NCBI GenBank assembly: GCA_016875335.1
Contig: VGRO01000032.1
Location: 1 to 41,597 of the forward strand
Length of the DNA: 41,597 nt
Direction of reading: 5' to 3'
Source of the DNA: Deltaproteobacteria bacterium
Lineage (GTDB): Bacteria > Myxococcota_A > UBA9042
Part shown: positions 8,246 through 16,501 of the stretch, piece after piece
Layout of the letters: every line of letters starts with the position of its first letter
Position numbering within the stretch: position 1 is the stretch's first letter
Translations under genes and position numbers: made by a program
Notes under the pieces: model-generated
The model's input: the letters and a program-made list of their open reading frames with translations, nothing else
What the model was told of the DNA's origin: nothing
Database searches by the model: none

Positions 8246-11200
8246 ATGCCGTCCCTATCGCCCCGCATTGGTCCGCACCCCGCGCCGGCGCCCCGCTGGC
8301 GTCCCATGTGGCTTTTCGCCGTGGTCCTGGCGGCTGCCGCTGCACCCGGATGCACCGCCATCGGCGAACTCATCAACGGCAAGCCCAAGGTCGACGCCGG
8401 ACCCGCCAAGGACCCCTGCGACGACGACCCCTATGGCACCGACTGTCCGTGCACCATCGACACCACGCTGCCGTTCTGCCCCGACCCGTGCGAACCGATG
8501 ACGCCCTACTGCCCGGCCGATGCCGGCGACACCAGCGACGCGAGCGAGACTACCGACACCAACAAGGACGCCAACAAGGACGCCAACACGGACACCAAGG
8601 ACGGCGGCGACATCCAGACAGACGCGGGCGATGTCGTGGACGTGGACGTCGAGGAAGGGTTGGACGACGACATTGACGCAATGCGCTATGTGCCCGAGGG
8701 CAGCGAGGTCCTGGCCGACGGAGCGATCCTATTGCCCGACGGACAGGTGGTGAGTCCGGCCGAGGTGCTCGCTGGCGCGGACTTGCCCCCAAAGGACAGC
8801 GAACCGGACACCGACCCAGTTGATGCCATCGACGCCGCGGACAGCGACGCCGTTGCCGACGGCGACAGTTCAGCGGACGCCGACGGCGCGGATGCAGAGG
8901 CGTCTGGTGCCAGCGACGTCGCCGACGCCGCCGACGGGCAGAGCGACAGCACCATCGACATCGACACCGGACCTCCGCCCAGTTGCCAGAGCGACAAGGA
9001 CTGCGTCGGTCCCGCAAAGCTGTGCAAGGCATACAAGTGCCTGTACTCGCCGCAGGGCGTGCCGGGCTGCTACTACATCGACATGGACAATGGCGCCATC
9101 TGCGACGACGGCAAGCACTGCACGGTGCTCGACCACTGCGAAAAAGGCGCGTGTCTTGGAAAACCAAAGTACTGCCCAGAATTGGACAACAGCGTCTGCA
9201 CCTTCCCGGTGTGCGAGGAGCTCTCGGGCGGCTGCACCGTCAAGTTCGTGGACGCCAATCAGCAAGTGCCGTGCACCGACTACAACGAGTGCACCGACGG
9301 CGATGTGTGCGTGGGTGGCAAGTGCAAGGGCGGCTCGCAGAACAAGTGCCAGTGCAACAAGAACAGCGACTGTGCCACCATGGACGACGGCAACCAGTGC
9401 AACGGCAACCTTGTGTGCAAGAACAGCGAGTGCATCGTCGATCCCACGACGGTCGTGCTTTTCAAGAACGGCGTGCCCTGCGACCCCGGCAAGGACAGCG
9501 CCTGCAAGGTCAACACCTGCATCCCCGCCACCGGCAAGTGCGAACTCCTGGCCGTGCCCAACGGGACCGCGTGCAGCGACGACAGCGCCTGCACAGCCGC
9601 TGACCTGTGCATCGACGGCGCGTGCAAGGGCACGGACAAGTCGGCCAACTGCAACGACAACAACCTGTGCACCGACGACAACTGCGACAAGACCCTGGGA
9701 TGCGTGTTCGTGCCGAGCCAGGCGCTGTGCGACGACGGCAACCTGTGCACGGACAACGATGTCTGCAACCTCGGCAAGTGCGTGGGCGCCGCCAAGAAAG
9801 TGTGCGACTGCAAGACGGGCCTGGATTGCGGCAAGTTCGAGGATGGCAACGCCTGCAATGGCACCATGGTCTGCAAGGACTTCGCGTGCGTGCTCGACCC
9901 CAAGACCATCGTGACCTGTCCGCCCGGGTCGCCGTGCGCGGCGCAGCAGTGCGACCCCAAAAAGGGCAGTTGCGACGCGGCATTGCTCACCGCCGGAGCG
10001 CAGTGCAGCGACGGCGACCTGTGCACCGTCAACGACGCCTGCGACGGCAAGGGCTTCTGCAAACCCGGAACGCTCTTGAACTGCAACGACAAGAACCCGT
10101 GCACCAAGGACAGTTGCCAAAAGGAGCTGGGCTGCGTCTTCGAGTTCGCCGACAAGGCGCCGTGCAGCGACGGCGAATCGTGCACCTACCCCGACGAATG
10201 CCAAACGGGCGCCTGCAAGGCCGGACCCAACGAGTGCGAGTGCAACACCGACGACGACTGCGCCGCCAAGGTCGCCAAGTACGACAAGTGCAAGGGCACG
10301 TGGAAGTGTCTGACCGACGGCATCTACAAGTGCAAATACGACCAGCTCTTCGTCAACCCCTGCAAGTCGGACCCCGCCAATCCATGCAAGGCCGCCGAGT
10401 GCGCGCCGGACACCGGCAAGTGTGTCGTGTCGCTGCTGCCCGAGAACTCCACATGCAACGATGGCAAGTTCTGCACCGTGCTCGACCGCTGCGTCAACGG
10501 CGTGTGCTACGGCGACCCCAACCCGTGCGACGACGGCAAGTACTGCACCGCCGACAGTTGCGACAGCAAGGCCCCGGCCGCCACCGCGTGCATTTCGGAC
10601 AAGGCCAAGCTCGACGCCGTGTCGTGCAGCGACGGATCCGCGTGCACCAAGCAGGACCTCTGCCAAGCCGGCACCTGCGTCGGCCTCGGCGTCGATTGCG
10701 ACGACTTGAACGTGTGCACCGCCGACTCGTGCAACAAGCAGGTCGGCTGCGTGTACGTGCCCATGGTCAAGGGCGCTAATTGCGACGACGGCAACGCCTG
10801 TTCTGGCGACCCGGGCAACACCGCTGCCAATTTCGTACAGGACGGCTGCGACGGCGCAGGCAAATGCAAGGGCGGTGACCCCAAGGTGTGCACCGCGACG
10901 GAGGCCTGCGTCGACATTCCGTGCAATCCGACCGGCACCGCCCAGCCCGGCATCAAGCTCGGATGCGAGCAGAAGGTGTACACGACCGACGTGCCCTGCA
11001 ACGATGGCGACAGTTGCACGACCGGCGAGGCCTGCCAGATCGGGCTGTGCACGGGCGGCACGCCGACCACCTGCGACGACCAGAACGACTGCACGACGGA
11101 CGCCTGCGACAAGCTCGCCGGCTGCAAACACAGCCCGGCGGCCGCGCCCTGCGACGACGGCCAGGCCTGTACCTACGGCGACGCCTGCGATCAGGGCAAA

Positions 11201-13612
11201 TGCGTGGGCAAACCCAAGACCTGCGACGACGAGAACATCTGCACAAAGGACAGTTGCGACGTCGCGACCGGCTGCGTGCACGTCAAGGGGGCGGGCGACT
11301 GCGGCGATTTCGCCAGTTGTTCCACCGACGCCATCCCCAAGTGCGTGTTCAAGGGCGGCGGACACCTGCTGATCACCGAGGTCTTCGTGGGCAACCCGGG
11401 CGACCCCAAGGACGACTGGGTCGAGATCCACAACCCGACCAACGGCACCGCCAAGCTCGACGAGTATGTGCTGGAAGTGCGCGCGGTCGACGCCGACCCC
11501 GAGGATCCGTGGAAGGTCATTGCCAGCGGCAAGGCGGGCCTGCTGCTGGCGCCCCACGGCTACGCGCTGCTCGGCAACGGCACGATCGCCCAGGGCGGCG
11601 TGACCCTCGATGTCTCGGACCCGGCCTTTGACCTGGAGTTGCCGTTGAGCAAGCCGGCGCTCAAGAAGGAGTGCTTCGTCGACAGCAAGCGCCACGCCGT
11701 GCTGCGGTTGCGGGACGTGCCGCACGTGCTCGAACACGACCGCGTGGCCTGGAACGACGGTCAGGCCGCCAAGCTGTCGACGGGCGTGACCCCGCTCGAC
11801 GCCGACCCGGAACTGTGGCCGGCGTGGGCCTCGGTCGAGCGCCGCGCCACGGCCCAAAGCGACAACAGCAGCATGTACCCGCACAAGTCCGAGTGGCTGG
11901 CCGGCAACGAGTACGACACCGGCGACTGCGCCGACGATTTCTACACGCGCTACTGGCCAGAGCCCTACAACAAGGCGGGCGGCAAGTACGAACCGGCGTG
12001 CAACGGCACCTGCGGCCTGACCATGCGCTGCAACTTCGACCCCAAGGGCGAAAAATGCGTGCTCGACAGCGAGTGCAAGTCGTTCGGGGTCTCGGCCACC
12101 GTGGCGTGCGGCCCGGGCAAGATGTGCGAGCCCAACGCCGCGCAGTGCATCCCCGACATGGCCGGGTCACTGGTGGTGAGCGAAATCCACTTTGGCCCCG
12201 ACGGCGAACAGTTCGTCGAGCTGTACAACAGCAGCGGCAAGCCGCTGGCCGTCGGCGGTTGGCGCATCCAGCGCAAGGATGCGGTCGATGCGCCCTTCAA
12301 GCCGTGGATCTTGCAGTTGGCGACGATTGCGGCGGGCACGGTCATTCCGGCCAAGCGCTACTACACCGTCGCCACGATGCAGTGGGGACGCCTGCACGGG
12401 CAACTGGACCAGGTGCTGCCGGGTGCGACCGGTCTCAAGCCCGAGGGCGGAGCGCTGCGCATCTGGGACCCGGGCACCGACACCGAAATGGACCTGGTCG
12501 GCTGGGGCAGCGCGGCCACCTACAATCTGGTGGGCGTCGACGGGCTGCACAAGGCCGCGCCCGCGGTCGAGATCGGCCAGAGCCTGCACCGCAAGGCCAA
12601 TGGCAAGAGCACCGACAAGACCATGGCCGAGGGTGGCAGCGACAGTCTCGCGGGCAACGGCAGCGATACCGGCTTTGACAACCACGACTTCTTCGCCGCA
12701 GAACCGGGGCCGCAGACCCTGGGGTCGGGCGTGTACGAACCGGCGTGCGCCAGCACCTGCCAGACAGGCCTGGTCTGCAACTACGTCGCGCAGGCCGAAA
12801 AATGCGTGGATCCGCTGTGCGGCAAGCCCTGCCCCGTCGGCCGCGGCTGCAACCCCAAGACCCTGGAATGCGACCTGAACCTGCTCATCGCCGAATTCGC
12901 CACCGACGGACCGGTAGGCAAGACCGCCCAAGGAGCGCTGATCCTGCCCGCCAACAACGAGTACGTGGTGCTGTACAACCCGTCGCCGAGCACCATCCAG
13001 ACCAAGGGCACGCTGGTCAAGGACGGCAAGACCGTGGTGGACGCCCTGGCCCTGCGCTACAAGGCCCCAGGGTCGACGTCCTTCACCAACCTGACCGAGA
13101 CCAACCCGAACAAGCCGCAACTGCCGGGGCCGGTGCCGCCCTACAGCTTCTACCTGGTGGTGCCGGTGTACCACGACGCCGCGCTGCCCAAGGCCGACTA
13201 TGTGTCCAACCTCGAATGGGGCATGCAGACCAGTGGCGACTTCGTGCAGATCGTGCGCACCGAGGGCAGCTACGAGAACGGCAAGAACGAGACGGACCGC
13301 GTCGCGTTTGGCGGCGGTGCCGTCAGCGGCGAGAACAAGACGGCAGTCGTGCCGCAGCTCGACACCCTGTGCAACACCGGCATCAACGGGGCGCTGCGGC
13401 GCAAGGCGTTGTCGGTGCTCGAGGGCACTGCCTCCGGCGACCCGCTCAAGGCGCACTTCTTTGTCGGGGCAGGATTGGACACCAACGACAACGCGGCGGA
13501 CTGGACGCGCGTGCCCAAGCGGTTGCCGCGCACGACCAAATGCACCTGGCCCGGCAAGGACGGCGGCAACGTGCCGTTGTGCGTGGGCTACAATGTGCAG
13601 CAGCGGCCGTGA
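8246..13612 (+). CDS. Giant Cys-rich lipoprotein with three lamin-tail-like domains
   Basis: A 1788-residue exported lipoprotein. The ATG at 8246 has a GGAG site; a hydrophobic segment then ends in a lipobox (AAAAPGC, Cys near residue 36). Residues about 70-245 are Asp/Thr/Ala-rich (repeated NKDANKDANTD-like steps) and probably form an extended stalk. From about 247 to 1030 run many Cys modules of about 40-50 residues with the pattern CDDGNxCTxxDxC...GxC, the disulfide-rich repeats frequent in myxobacterial surface proteins. Three lamin-tail-like beta domains follow, starting near 1037 (LLITEVFVGNPGD), 1307 (LVVSEIHFGPDG) and 1544 (LLIAEFAT), separated by Cys-rich connectors. Role unknown; adhesion or an outer-surface scaffold is a reasonable inference. 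It is convergent with the broken hydrolase copy at 13623-14109. Confidence 0.85.
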   Translation: MPSLSPRIGPHPAPAPRWRPMWLFAVVLAAAAAPGCTAIGELINGKPKVDAGPAKDPCDDDPYGTDCPCTIDTTLPFCPDPCEPMTPYCPADAGDTSDASETTDTNKDANKDANTDTKDGGDIQTDAGDVVDVDVEEGLDDDIDAMRYVPEGSEVLADGAILLPDGQVVSPAEVLAGADLPPKDSEPDTDPVDAIDAADSDAVADGDSSADADGADAEASGASDVADAADGQSDSTIDIDTGPPPSCQSDKDCVGPAKLCKAYKCLYSPQGVPGCYYIDMDNGAICDDGKHCTVLDHCEKGACLGKPKYCPELDNSVCTFPVCEELSGGCTVKFVDANQQVPCTDYNECTDGDVCVGGKCKGGSQNKCQCNKNSDCATMDDGNQCNGNLVCKNSECIVDPTTVVLFKNGVPCDPGKDSACKVNTCIPATGKCELLAVPNGTACSDDSACTAADLCIDGACKGTDKSANCNDNNLCTDDNCDKTLGCVFVPSQALCDDGNLCTDNDVCNLGKCVGAAKKVCDCKTGLDCGKFEDGNACNGTMVCKDFACVLDPKTIVTCPPGSPCAAQQCDPKKGSCDAALLTAGAQCSDGDLCTVNDACDGKGFCKPGTLLNCNDKNPCTKDSCQKELGCVFEFADKAPCSDGESCTYPDECQTGACKAGPNECECNTDDDCAAKVAKYDKCKGTWKCLTDGIYKCKYDQLFVNPCKSDPANPCKAAECAPDTGKCVVSLLPENSTCNDGKFCTVLDRCVNGVCYGDPNPCDDGKYCTADSCDSKAPAATACISDKAKLDAVSCSDGSACTKQDLCQAGTCVGLGVDCDDLNVCTADSCNKQVGCVYVPMVKGANCDDGNACSGDPGNTAANFVQDGCDGAGKCKGGDPKVCTATEACVDIPCNPTGTAQPGIKLGCEQKVYTTDVPCNDGDSCTTGEACQIGLCTGGTPTTCDDQNDCTTDACDKLAGCKHSPAAAPCDDGQACTYGDACDQGKCVGKPKTCDDENICTKDSCDVATGCVHVKGAGDCGDFASCSTDAIPKCVFKGGGHLLITEVFVGNPGDPKDDWVEIHNPTNGTAKLDEYVLEVRAVDADPEDPWKVIASGKAGLLLAPHGYALLGNGTIAQGGVTLDVSDPAFDLELPLSKPALKKECFVDSKRHAVLRLRDVPHVLEHDRVAWNDGQAAKLSTGVTPLDADPELWPAWASVERRATAQSDNSSMYPHKSEWLAGNEYDTGDCADDFYTRYWPEPYNKAGGKYEPACNGTCGLTMRCNFDPKGEKCVLDSECKSFGVSATVACGPGKMCEPNAAQCIPDMAGSLVVSEIHFGPDGEQFVELYNSSGKPLAVGGWRIQRKDAVDAPFKPWILQLATIAAGTVIPAKRYYTVATMQWGRLHGQLDQVLPGATGLKPEGGALRIWDPGTDTEMDLVGWGSAATYNLVGVDGLHKAAPAVEIGQSLHRKANGKSTDKTMAEGGSDSLAGNGSDTGFDNHDFFAAEPGPQTLGSGVYEPACASTCQTGLVCNYVAQAEKCVDPLCGKPCPVGRGCNPKTLECDLNLLIAEFATDGPVGKTAQGALILPANNEYVVLYNPSPSTIQTKGTLVKDGKTVVDALALRYKAPGSTSFTNLTETNPNKPQLPGPVPPYSFYLVVPVYHDAALPKADYVSNLEWGMQTSGDFVQIVRTEGSYENGKNETDRVAFGGGAVSGENKTAVVPQLDTLCNTGINGALRRKALSVLEGTASGDPLKAHFFVGAGLDTNDNAADWTRVPKRLPRTTKCTWPGKDGGNVPLCVGYNVQQRP

Positions 13613-13622
13613 TCCGCCGTCG

Positions 13623-14109
13623 CTACAACCCCGGAAACACCGTCCACCCCTGCTCCGCCACCTCGTGCTGGATGGCCTTGCCGTCGGGCAGGTTGCCGCC
13701 GTGGGTGCGCCCGGCGCCGTAGGCCCATGCGGGGTCGCCGGCCTTGAAGTGGGCGGTGAGGCTGCCCACCGTCCACTTCCAGAAGCCGTACCAGTCCAGG
13801 GCGTCGAGGTGGCTGTCGGGCAGCGCGAAGTCGGCAATGCCCCCGGGCCTGCCTTCGATGGTCAGCGGCGCCGCGTGGTCGTCGGCGAGTTCCGGTTTGG
13901 TCGGTGGATTGGGGTCGTCCTTGCCCGTGCCGTGCACGACGATGAGCTGCTTCTTGCGGGGATGCGACGTCTCCGATCGCAGCGGTTTCGCCGTGCAGCG
14001 TACCGTCGGCCCCCGCCTGGACGTCGGCCGACACGTACGCGCCGGAGCTGGGCTGGCTGACGCAGGCAGTTGCCGCCACCAGGGCCAAGAACGTCCATTT
14101 CTTGAGCAT
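13623..14109 (-). pseudogene. Broken duplicate: lipoprotein start joined out of frame to hydrolase C-terminus
   Basis: The segment 13623-13957 is a near copy (about a dozen mismatches in 335 bases, roughly 97% identical) of the last 335 bases of the hydrolase gene at 16502-17884, including the stop. Upstream of the join, ATG at 14109 opens a different lipoprotein-like N-terminus (MLKKWTFLALVAATAC, a good lipobox). The two parts are in different frames at the junction, and the catalytic Ser region is absent. It therefore looks like a duplication remnant fused to a foreign signal-peptide start. A short frameshifted protein of about 170 residues could still be read, but probably has no function. 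Confidence 0.75.
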
Positions 14110-14670
14110 GGCCACCCCAAATCCCGGCGGCGGGCAAGCGCCCACGCAGTCGGTCGGCTGCAGCAACGTACGCCTTGGAGAATGTGCGCTGTGAAGACCG
14201 CCTCTGGGACACAGGAAGGCCAATTGCACGACCCCGGATTGCCGCGACCGACCTGTTCCCGGGTCCGCCAAGACTGCACAGACCCATGGTGGGCCGCACA
14301 ATCGCTGCCGTCAACCTGCATTTCCGCTCAGTGTCTGCAGGGCGCGGTCCCATAGCAGGGGTCGGGCTTCAACTGAATCTGCCGGGTTGGCGCGTTTGCA
14401 GAGCGCTGTTGCCCTCTAACCTCACGAATGTATTTGGGCGCACCCCAACAGGACCGCGCCCAGTCCCATAAGCATGCGTCCAGATGCACGCCAGCGTTGT
14501 TTGGCTCCGTTCACGGCAGGTGGTTGCGCGACCTGCCACAAGCGTGATCCTCGGCCGGATCTTCGGGACCCCCAAATTCGGATCCTCGCCCTTGTCTGCA
14601 GTTGGAGATTGCACCGACGGTAGGCCTCTGGCAACCTGCTTGCATCGCGCCGCTCGCGCCGCCGTCAGCC
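14110..14670. other. Intergenic region with one interspersed repeat
   Basis: About 560 bases without a convincing gene. It holds one copy (14340-14440) of a repeat also found at 41473-41594. A weak promoter-like pair, TTGCAC (14609-14614) and CAACCT (14632-14637) with 17-base spacing, precedes the gene at 14671. Nothing else is recognisable. Confidence 0.5.
14340..14440 (+). repeat. Interspersed repeat with AGGGGTC(A/G)GGCTT motif, copy 1
   Basis: The left part (GGCGCGGT..CA...CAGGGGTCGGGCTT...CCGGGTTGG) and the right part (CTAACC.CA.GAATG.ATTTGGGCGC) match 41473-41594, with a variable middle. The AGGGGTCAGGCTT core resembles REP palindromes associated with IS200-like (RAYT) transposases; this assignment is tentative, and no such transposase is in the window. 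Confidence 0.5.
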
Positions 14671-14907
14671 ATGTCCGACTCCTTACCACACAGCGATTTT
14701 GACGCCTTGGACCGCCGCGCCTGGTACCGGTCGGTGCTGCCGGACTACGGCCCGACCTGGCAAGCCGCCATCGACATGGGCATCGACGTCGGCGAACTCG
14801 ACCGCCGCCTGCGCTGGACCGCCGACGAGCGGGTGCGCGCCCTGTGCGCGATGCAGCGCGACGCCACCCTTATGTGCACCGACGATGCCGACCCTGCAGA
14901 ACACTGA
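14671..14907 (+). CDS. Small protein upstream of nucleotidyltransferase, putative toxin-antitoxin partner
   Basis: A 78-residue acidic, helical protein (DFDALDRRAWYRSVLPDYG...) that overlaps the following nucleotidyltransferase gene by 23 bases in another frame. I do not recognise a named family. The size, charge, order and tight overlap are those of a small antitoxin or accessory protein preceding an AbiEii-like nucleotidyltransferase toxin. The motif WTADERVRALCAMQ may be part of a DNA- or protein-binding helix pair. The ATG at 14671 is the only start that excludes the low-complexity upstream sequence; the ribosome-binding site is weak. Confidence 0.6.
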   Translation: MSDSLPHSDFDALDRRAWYRSVLPDYGPTWQAAIDMGIDVGELDRRLRWTADERVRALCAMQRDATLMCTDDADPAEH

Positions 14908-15385
14908 AGGGCTGCTACGGGCGCTTGACGAAGCGGGTGTGCAGTTCGTGGTCGTCGGCGGCGTCGCGGCGCACGTGCACGGATCGCAAATCTACACCGC
15001 CGACCTCGACGTGCTCATCCCGTTCAGTCCGGACAATACTGCGCGGGTGATTGCGGCCTTGGCCCCGCTGGCCGCGCATTTCCAGCGCACCAATCCGCCG
15101 CGACCATTGCCGACCGACCCCATGGAGCTGGCACAGTTTCGCAATGCGTACCTCGATACGTCGCTTGGTCGCCTCGATCTGTTGGGTGCAATGCCGCCAG
15201 TCGGCGATTTTGCTGCCGTCGCTGCCCGCGCGCAGACGCACCGACTGTTTGGGCGGCCCGCGCTGGTCGTCGCGCTGCCGGACCTCATCGCCGTCAAGGA
15301 GGGGACCGGGCGCCCCAAAGACGCGCTGGTTGCGGCGGAGCTGCGCGCTGTCGCGGCGCGGTTGGCTGTGGTCGGCCCGGGTTGA
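14885..15385 (+). CDS. Nucleotidyltransferase-fold protein (AbiEii/DUF6036-like)
   Basis: A 166-residue nucleotidyltransferase-fold protein. Residues 19-40 have VVVGGVAAHVHGS...TADLDVLI: the GG-type glycine pair plus the D-x-D metal-binding pair, as in AbiEii-like and related nucleotidyltransferases. In such systems the enzyme acts as a toxin or modifies a partner. Later it has DLIAVKEGTGRPKD, matching the C-terminal helix and lysine region common in the family (DLI..K...R.KD). It lies 23 bases inside the end of the 78-residue gene, which implies co-translation. The pair sits between two direct copies of the hydrolase 3' end and beside gene relics, which fits horizontal arrival. Target unknown. 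Confidence 0.75.
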   Translation: MPTLQNTEGLLRALDEAGVQFVVVGGVAAHVHGSQIYTADLDVLIPFSPDNTARVIAALAPLAAHFQRTNPPRPLPTDPMELAQFRNAYLDTSLGRLDLLGAMPPVGDFAAVAARAQTHRLFGRPALVVALPDLIAVKEGTGRPKDALVAAELRAVAARLAVVGPG

Positions 15386-15789
15386 TGGCCCAGGGACCGC
15401 AGCTGGGCCACAACGGAGAGCGACGGGGTTCGCCATCGCGACCGCTGCTCGCCGCTTTCGCGATGCACGGTTCCACGCACCGACCCATTGCCCGCGGCCA
15501 CCCAGCCGACCTATCCCCGCCGCCCCACGCGCCGCCCGCAGCGGCCGAAAGCCTTCCCGCCATCGCAACCGTCGACCTCGCCGCTTTCGCCACGCTGGTC
15601 CAGGCCGGCGCGGTGGTCCTCGACGTCCGCACCGGGCCAGAGTTTGGCGCCGGGCACGTGCCCAAAGCCCGGTCGCTGCCGCTCGGCCACCTGAAAGCCG
15701 GACACGCCGCGCTGGTTGGCGGCAAGGGCGGTCGCAAGCAAGATGGATTGGGCCCAATGCCTCCCAAGGGCTTTCGGTTTTTCCGTTGA
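15385..15789 (+). pseudogene. Truncated rhodanese-domain remnant
   Basis: Residues about 55-100 contain LDVRTGPEFGAGHVPKARSLPLG, the N-terminal half of a rhodanese (sulfurtransferase) domain (printed here as two motifs: LDVRTGPEFGAGHV and PKARSLPLG). The active-site Cys loop (C-x4-R) that should follow about 35-40 residues later is missing, and the frame ends in unrelated sequence. It is best read as a 3'-truncated gene. The ATG at 15385 overlaps the previous stop, but a later ATG near 15463 is also possible. Confidence 0.55.
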
Positions 15790-15982
15790 AGAATGCCCAT
15801 GCGCCGGCCAGCGCAAGCTGATCGCGGTCATCCGCACGTCTACACGCCGCGCAAATTCGAGCCGGCGCGCCCCCTGGACCGAGGACGAGGCCCGTGAGGT
15901 GCTGCGAGCGGCAGCCGACTTCGGCGGCTCGCTGGCGGCGTTTGCCCGTCGGCACGGGCTGTCAGCGACTCAGTTGTACTGA
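15770..15982 (+). pseudogene. Transposase relics (IS91-like tail, IS66 TnpA-like helix-turn-helix head)
   Basis: One open frame joins two fragments. The first, about 15773-15835, reads FGFSVEECPCAGQRKLIAVI, like the C-terminal zinc-finger-like end of IS91-type transposases (...V..CP.CGGR..LIA.I). The second, about 15863-15979, reads WTEDEAREVLRAAADFGGS then LAAFARRHGLSATQLY, like the helix-turn-helix start of IS66-type TnpA accessory proteins, and it stops just where the recognition helix ends. Both are partial. Assignments are by motif memory and are tentative. Confidence 0.45.
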
Positions 15983-16212
15983 CGGAGCTCGAAGCGCGCA
16001 CCGCGCACGAACTCGGCAAGGTCGGCCAGCGCTTCTCCGTCGAGTCGTACAAGGCCGAGGTCAACGCCACGCGGCAGGCGCTCTACGGCGAACCCGTCAC
16101 CATCGGTGCGAGCGCCGTGGGCAATGGCAAGCAGTTTGCTGAGGCGTTCTCTCCTGCGGCGACCGCGGATCGCGACGAGGCCGAGGACGAACCCGCGCCC
16201 GCGCCAGCGTGA
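15979..16212 (+). pseudogene. C-terminal coding remnant without a start
   Basis: From 15979 to the TGA at 16210-16212 there is a 77-residue open frame with coding character (LTELEARTAHELGKVGQRFS..., then an acidic Pro/Ala tail), but it has no start codon and begins right after the transposase relic. It looks like the 3' end of a gene whose 5' part was lost. Family not recognised. Confidence 0.4.
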
Positions 16213-16238
16213 CCTGCCGCGCAGGGGCAAGAAAGCCT

Positions 16239-16475
16239 GTTCAAGGCAAGGTGAGCCTGCTCGCTGGGGGTGGCAATGCCTGTTCAAGGCAAGGTGAGTC
16301 CACTGCGCGCACCTGGATAGGCCTGTCCAAGGCAAGGTGCGCCTGCTCCCTGGGTGTGAGAAGTCGTGTCCAAGGCAAGGTGAGGGCGCTCCGCTGCCTT
16401 GGAAAGAGTTGTCCGGGGCCGGATGACGGAAGTGCGCTGCCTTGGAAACGGTGCGCTGGGACGCAGGGGGATCGC
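16239..16475. repeat. 43-bp tandem repeat array, about 5-6 units
   Basis: Units begin with TGTYCAAGGCAAGGTG at 16239, 16281, 16324 and 16367 (spacing 42-43). A fifth, decayed unit starts near 16410, and the motif GCTGCCTTGGAAA recurs at 16393 and 16436, keeping the 43-base period. Because 43 is not a multiple of three, the array is not coding. The repeated core is too short, and the intervening sequence too similar between units, for a CRISPR. Confidence 0.7.
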
Positions 16476-16501
16476 CTCCCACCGCTGGCGCGCGGCGACC
16501 C

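Noticed and set aside
8870-11884. A 1004-codon minus-strand frame opposite the giant lipoprotein, and a 990-codon plus-strand frame inside the kinase gene
   Set aside because: Both are Ala/Gly/Val/Arg-biased shadow frames without recognisable domains; the opposite or overlapping frame encodes conserved motifs.
16239-16475. The 43-bp array as a CRISPR
   Set aside because: The conserved part is only about 16 bases, the intervening parts resemble each other, and there are no cas genes.
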